A DNA stretch of 64,000 bases from the NCBI GenBank assembly GCA_024233935.1, contig JACKOY010000005.1:1-64000 (forward strand). The letters run 5' to 3'. Each line of letters begins with the position of its first letter. Position 1 is the stretch's first letter. The notes below the pieces were generated by a model that saw nothing but the letters and a program-made list of their open reading frames with translations, ran no database searches and was not told where the DNA came from. This DNA comes from Spirochaetales bacterium. GTDB lineage: Bacteria; Spirochaetota; Leptospiria; Leptospirales; Leptonemataceae. Below are positions 59,944-64,000 of this stretch, piece after piece. The translations under genes and the position numbers were made by a program.

Positions 59944-60612
59944 TCACCAGTCCAGATCGTTTGCGCGCCAGAGGTACCAGGCGGCGACGGAACGATAGGG
60001 CTGCCAGGACTCCCCGAGCGCGCGCAGTTCTTTCGCAGTCGGCTCTCGTCTTTTGCGAAATGCCAGCTGATAACCCCGCCGTACACCCAGGTCATCGACG
60101 GGAAGTACGTCCAGACGCCCCAACGAAAATATCAGAAGCATCTCCACCGTCCAGCGCCCAATGCCGCGAATCCGGGTCATGGCTTCAATCAACTCCGCAT
60201 CCGAAAGGCGTTCGGCCTCGCTACGGGCCGGAAGGCGACCTTCCAGGCGATGCCGGGCCAGGTCCCGACAGGCTTCCACCTTGGCCCAGGACAGGCCGGC
60301 CTCCCGCAGGCGATCGGGTGGCAGTTCGAGGACACGGCCCGCCTGGTCGGCTTCGCGACCGATCGCATCCAGCACACGCCCGTAGATTTTTCGAGCCGCC
60401 AGCGTGGAAACCGATTGGAATACGATCGCCCGGAGCAAAGCGTCGAAGGGCTGCTGCTCCCATTCGGGCTTCAAACGGAATGGCCCGACCCGCTCGATCA
60501 ACGCTTCGAACGGCGCGTGGTTCTCGCGCAAGCGGCGTTTGGCCGTACGCACCCGGGCCGGCGTCATGACGGCCGGACGGGGTCGGGCTGCTGTAGGTTC
60601 GTTCGCCGTCAT
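59944..60612 (-). CDS. DNA-3-methyladenine glycosylase, AlkA-like (HhH-GPD)
   Basis: A 222-residue base-excision repair enzyme. Seen: FDALLRAIVFQSVSTLAARK at the start of the fold, the helix-hairpin-helix MTRIRGIGRWTVEMLLIF and the catalytic Asp in LDVLPVDDLGVRRG. The N-terminal domain of E. coli AlkA is missing, as in many short bacterial forms. ATG 60612 was taken. It is convergent with the cyclase gene. Confidence 0.9.
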   Translation of the reverse strand: MTANEPTAARPRPAVMTPARVRTAKRRLRENHAPFEALIERVGPFRLKPEWEQQPFDALLRAIVFQSVSTLAARKIYGRVLDAIGREADQAGRVLELPPDRLREAGLSWAKVEACRDLARHRLEGRLPARSEAERLSDAELIEAMTRIRGIGRWTVEMLLIFSLGRLDVLPVDDLGVRRGYQLAFRKRREPTAKELRALGESWQPYRSVAAWYLWRANDLDW

Positions 60613-60792
60613 TTCATGCAGGTCCGCAGAGAATACCTGTACGGGCGTACAAGCCTGCCCACCGGCCCGGAAATTTCGGCCAGACCAGCGCCTGGCGCGT
60701 GTTCAGGAGCCTCACAGCGTCCCGGCCATCGTCAAGCGCTCGTGACTGCCTTTTTTGATTGCTCGGACCCGGCCAGCGCCAACAATTGCTAC

Positions 60793-62571
60793 ATGATTGA
60801 AAGCAATTATTTCACCGACAACGAAGACCTCCAGTTGCAGTTCGATTCGCTCATTTCCTGGGAACCGATCGTGCAGGAGATCGAACATGGCTTCGCAGAC
60901 GCGGCCGAATACAAAAAGACGTCCGACGAGCGCCTGGCCATGGCGCCCTCCAGCACGGAAGAGGCCGTCGAGTACTACCGCACCATCCTGGAAGCGCTCG
61001 GCGAGATGATGGGCAAAGAGGTCGCCCCCCGCAGCGCGGAGATGGACCGCATTGGACTCAAGTACGAAAACGGCAAAGTCACCTATCCCGAAGCCCAGGA
61101 CTATTGCTTCGACGAACTGCGTAAGGCGGGGCTCATGCCCTTCGCATTTTCGCGTCGCTATGGCGGGCTCTCCATGCCGGTGACGGCTCAGAGCATGGCC
61201 CTTGAGATTGCGGCCCGGGCCGACGCTTCTTTTTCGCTGGCTTACGGCAATGCCAACGTGGCCGAGATCGTGGCCCGCTACGGCTCGGAAGAAATGATCG
61301 ATGAATGGATTCCAAAATGGGCTGCCGGAGACATCAGCTGTGCGATGGCGCTGACCGAGCCCAACTACGGCTCCGACCTGCCGAACGTACAAACCCGGGC
61401 GGTCAAAGACGAAAAGGGAACCTGGCGCATCACCGGGGCCAAACGCTTCATTACCCACGCGAGTGGGTATCACAAGGCGCCCTGCGTCATTCTGACCCTG
61501 GCGCGCACCGGCAGCCCCACCAGCGGCGCGCGGGGACTTTCTTTCTTTCTCGTGGAATCGAAACATGTGGAGATTGCCGGCATCGAACGTAAGATGGGGC
61601 TGCACTGCTCGCCCACCTGCGAAGTGGTCTACGACAATGCGCCCGCACACCTGATTGGCGAAGAAGGTCTGGGGCTGCTGCGCTACTCCATGGGTATGAT
61701 GAACTCAGCCCGGCTCGTGATCGCCGCACAATCCCTGGGCATTGCGGAGTCTGCTCGCTTTGAGGCCCGAAAGTACGCCCACGAGCGCATTCAGTTCGGC
61801 AAACCAATCGAAGAAATCCCCGCGGTCCGAAAGATGCTGGATCGTATGGATGCGGAATCGGCCGGAATGCGCGCGCTGTTGCTCGAAGCCTCGCGCACGA
61901 TTGACATGTACATGTGGCGCAAGGAACACCTCACGAAACACGAAGGTCTGCCGGAAAAACAGGCCAAGAAAGACGAGCAGGTCCGCAAATGGGAGAAGCT
62001 GGCCGATTTGTTCACGCCCCTTTCCAAATATTACATCTCCGAAATGTGTGTGAGCATCGCCTACGACGCCGTGCAAATTCATGGCGGCGCCGGATTCACC
62101 GAAGATTATGATGTTTCGCGCATCTACCGGGACAGCCGCATCACAACCATCTATGAGGGAACAACGCAGCTTCAGATCGTCGCCGCAATTGGCGGTGTGA
62201 CGGCGGGCATGGCGCAAAACGGATTCTTGCGTTCTTATATCGAAGAAGAAATGGCCGGCTTCACGCCCTCCAGCACGTTGCGTACGCTTTTCGAAATGTT
62301 CGAGGCCAACGCGGAATTGTATCGCTCCATCGAAGACAGCGAGACCAAAGCCCGTTACGCCTCGGAAGCGGTCGAAAGCGCTGCGCGTTTTCTGCTGGGC
62401 ATGTTGATGGAACGCTCGCTCGTCAAAACGCCGGAGGACCGGCGCCCGGCCCGGGAGCAACTGCTCGACCACCTGCACGAAGAAAGCATCGCCCTGCTCT
62501 CGGCCAACCGGGCCCGGCTGGAACTCGCGACGAAGCGAGCGGCCCGCAAAAGCCCCGCCGCCGTGGCGTAG
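60793..62571 (+). CDS. acyl-CoA dehydrogenase
   Basis: A 592-residue flavoprotein for the first step of fatty-acid beta-oxidation. Seen: CAMALTEPNYGSD (the first signature), the flavin-binding strands FFLVESKHVE, the later QFGKPIEE, and the C-terminal signature VQIHGGAGFTEDYDVSRIYRDSR (read in two parts) with IYEGTTQLQ. An insert of about 50 residues lies in the middle of the C-terminal helical domain (MWRKEHLTKHEGLPEKQAKK) and the N-terminus is long, as in the AcdA-type forms common in spirochaetes and deltaproteobacteria. ATG 60793 was taken; the frame further upstream overlaps the glycosylase gene. Confidence 0.9.
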   Translation: MIESNYFTDNEDLQLQFDSLISWEPIVQEIEHGFADAAEYKKTSDERLAMAPSSTEEAVEYYRTILEALGEMMGKEVAPRSAEMDRIGLKYENGKVTYPEAQDYCFDELRKAGLMPFAFSRRYGGLSMPVTAQSMALEIAARADASFSLAYGNANVAEIVARYGSEEMIDEWIPKWAAGDISCAMALTEPNYGSDLPNVQTRAVKDEKGTWRITGAKRFITHASGYHKAPCVILTLARTGSPTSGARGLSFFLVESKHVEIAGIERKMGLHCSPTCEVVYDNAPAHLIGEEGLGLLRYSMGMMNSARLVIAAQSLGIAESARFEARKYAHERIQFGKPIEEIPAVRKMLDRMDAESAGMRALLLEASRTIDMYMWRKEHLTKHEGLPEKQAKKDEQVRKWEKLADLFTPLSKYYISEMCVSIAYDAVQIHGGAGFTEDYDVSRIYRDSRITTIYEGTTQLQIVAAIGGVTAGMAQNGFLRSYIEEEMAGFTPSSTLRTLFEMFEANAELYRSIEDSETKARYASEAVESAARFLLGMLMERSLVKTPEDRRPAREQLLDHLHEESIALLSANRARLELATKRAARKSPAAVA

Positions 62572-62951
62572 TCCATCGGATCCGCCACCCGGACAACGCG
62601 CGCGAGCCGCTTTTCGGTACCCTACTTCTGCGGGAATTCCCGGGTCGTGAGATCGGCGAGCTCCCGAATGTCACCGGTCGGTTGAGCGTCTCTGGCTCCC
62701 TCCAGGCGGCGATCTTACGCTTTCTGAAAGCTCTTCTGACGGAGTCGAAATAAGCCCAACGGGGCCGTCTCCTTTTCTGCCCCGCAGGTGTAGCAGGTCG
62801 CAGGATCTCGGGCGATCCATGCACGATCAGCCCGCGCCGATACCGCTTGCAAAGAATTAGACCCGCGCCCATTGTGTCAGAGTTTGCCGCTTGCGGACGC
62901 CGTCGAAGCGGCGCCGATCTAAACCTTCCTTTTTCCGCTGGTCTCTTTCGA
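62572..62951. other. 380-bp gap with a possible gene fragment
   Basis: The plus-strand frame up to TAA 62751-62753 reads LLLREFPGREIGELPNVTGR and on to AAILRFLKALLTESK. It looks somewhat like the end of sigma-70 region 4, but it has no start codon and only about 60 codons. The rest holds a weak repeat-like core (GTGTCAGAG near 62874) and nothing else I can support. Confidence 0.3.
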
Positions 62952-64000
62952 ATGGCAACGGACAACCCCACTTTTCTACGAGCCCACCCCGCGGACTGGC
63001 TTCGCATTGCAATCCCGATTGTGCTGCTCACGATCACGTATTCGGCCGATCTCTTTCTGCTTGAGCTGGCAATGCTTCTGCAACTGGGCCTGGCGGTCTT
63101 ATGGCTGCTGGTAAACGTTTTTAGTGTGATCGACCAGAAGAAGCGGCCCGCCTGGGCTTACGTGCCGGCGACCCTGGATCTGGTGACGACCACGCTCCTG
63201 GTTTACGCTACCGGTGCGACCAGTTCGCCCTTCGCTTTTCTCTACGTAGTCTATGCCGCCATCAGCAGCCTGAACCTGGAAGCCCGGCAGGGTCTTTTCA
63301 GCACCGTTCTCGCCATCGCGTGCTACGGGAGCACAAGTACTCTGACCTACATGGGTGTTCTGAATCCCATCAATATTATCGGAGAGTTTGCAACGCTGGG
63401 CCTGGCCGGAGTGCTCACATCGTGTCTGGTTTTCGCGATGGTAATCGGCCTGACACACTACATCATAAGCGACCTGATTCGCAACAATTACGAAGCGCGC
63501 CGAAAACTGGAACTGGCAAGCAAGCAAATGAACGCCGATCTGGACATGGCGCGCAAGATTCAAATGGGGCTGATTCCGACGCGCGCGCTCTCTGCCGGGG
63601 ACGTCACCGTGCAATCGCGTTACATTGCGCTACAGGCCGTCGGTGGCGATTATCTGGACTACTTTACGGATCGGGACGGCAATCTCGGCATTCTCGTGGC
63701 GGACGCGGCGGGCCACGGCATTCCGGCGGCCCTGATAGCATCCATGACCAAAGTTGCGGCCGATCGCCTTCGCTCCCAGATGCGTCATCCGGCCCGTATG
63801 ATGGGTCTACTGAATCGTAGCCTCTTAAACAAGACGAACAACAACTTCGTTGCAGCCACCTATGCAGTGTACCATCCCGCAAAAAATATCCTGCGTTACT
63901 CTATGGCCGGCAACCCGCCGCCCTATCTTCTGCGTCCCGGAAAGCCGGCCCTGCGTCTCGACGGGAACGGTCCGGTGCTCGGAGTTCTCGAAAACGCGAC
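62952..64000 (+). CDS. membrane SpoIIE family phosphatase (3' end beyond window)
   Basis: At least 349 residues, cut by the window end. Six hydrophobic segments (about 15-175) form a 5- or 6-TM sensory unit; then a coiled coil (ARRKLELASKQMNADLDMAR) and a PP2C/SpoIIE domain with AVGGDYLDYF near 233 and VADAAGHGIPAALIASM. It would dephosphorylate an anti-sigma antagonist. ATG 62952 has no clear Shine-Dalgarno. The frame is open without a stop to base 64000. Confidence 0.9.
   Translation, partial: MATDNPTFLRAHPADWLRIAIPIVLLTITYSADLFLLELAMLLQLGLAVLWLLVNVFSVIDQKKRPAWAYVPATLDLVTTTLLVYATGATSSPFAFLYVVYAAISSLNLEARQGLFSTVLAIACYGSTSTLTYMGVLNPINIIGEFATLGLAGVLTSCLVFAMVIGLTHYIISDLIRNNYEARRKLELASKQMNADLDMARKIQMGLIPTRALSAGDVTVQSRYIALQAVGGDYLDYFTDRDGNLGILVADAAGHGIPAALIASMTKVAADRLRSQMRHPARMMGLLNRSLLNKTNNNFVAATYAVYHPAKNILRYSMAGNPPPYLLRPGKPALRLDGNGPVLGVLENA

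Noticed and set aside
59860..60792. N-terminal extension of the acyl-CoA dehydrogenase frame
   Set aside because: It runs antisense to the glycosylase gene; family similarity starts at ATG 60793.
62572..62753. sigma factor gene
   Set aside because: About 60 codons without a start resemble region 4 only loosely; kept as a possible fragment and not called as a gene.
1..64000. CRISPR arrays, rRNA, tRNA and complete insertion sequences
   Set aside because: I looked for spaced direct repeats, conserved rRNA stretches, cloverleaf patterns and transposase motifs (DDE, HUH, serine or tyrosine recombinases) and saw none. A covariance-model search would be the decisive test for RNA genes.

Overview
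The window is about 64 kb of GC-rich bacterial DNA with dense genes on both strands. I found no rRNA, tRNA or CRISPR array. Several traits point to a spirochaete of the Leptospirales (a relative of Leptospira, Leptonema or Turneriella). These are many lipoproteins with a loose lipobox followed by an acidic or polar linker and a short Leu-rich stretch, a 7TMR-DISM / histidine kinase / receiver / SpoIIE fusion, three class III nucleotide cyclases, a second SpoIIE phosphatase, and an LpxA-type acyltransferase (so a lipid A outer membrane). This is inference from gene content only; I would give the order about 0.55.

Region 1 (1-16.7 kb, almost all minus strand) is an accessory island rich in nucleic-acid enzymes. 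Read in the direction of transcription it holds a WYL regulator, a 132-aa unknown, a Z1-family ATPase/helicase, two small unknowns, a type III-like restriction subunit (helicase plus PD-(D/E)XK), a NYN-domain nuclease-like protein, a type III-like DNA methyltransferase, a TM0106-type nuclease/exonuclease/helicase fusion, and a HIT hydrolase. The Z1-to-Res genes overlap or nearly touch. The NYN-methyltransferase pair has its own near-consensus promoter and a rho-independent terminator inside its leader. This is the best candidate here for an undescribed system: an enlarged type III-like restriction module. A three-gene cassette of small proteins (16660-15895) follows.

Region 2 (16.7-26.1 kb) is mixed. 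It holds a PD-(D/E)XK-like protein next to a SpoT/MESH1-like HD hydrolase, small unknowns, the large hybrid sensor, and a nuclease-UvrD helicase fusion. A short dispersed repeat (20 bp exact, 28 of 30 overall) lies in two divergent intergenic regions, with weaker copies elsewhere.

Region 3 (26.1-36 kb) holds a TetR regulator and a hotdog thioesterase divergent across two matched operators, an operon (CPBP protease, two unknowns, SDR), an alpha-2-macroglobulin-like protein with a CAEQ thioester motif, a ferredoxin/metallo-beta-lactamase fusion and an MFS transporter.

Region 4 (35.4-56.4 kb) is envelope and signalling: a run of lipoproteins and secreted proteins (one probably a seven-bladed propeller), an ankyrin protein, an 883-aa unknown with a long disordered linker, a MacB/LolCD-like export operon, two cyclases and a cyclic-nucleotide-binding-like patatin lipase. 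Region 5 (56.4-64 kb) is housekeeping and signalling: LpxA, PilZ, a HAMP cyclase, an AlkA-like glycosylase, an acyl-CoA dehydrogenase and a SpoIIE phosphatase cut by the window end.

Coordinates include the stop codon. Starts were chosen by ribosome-binding site, overlap with neighbours and where family similarity begins; many reading frames extend further upstream.
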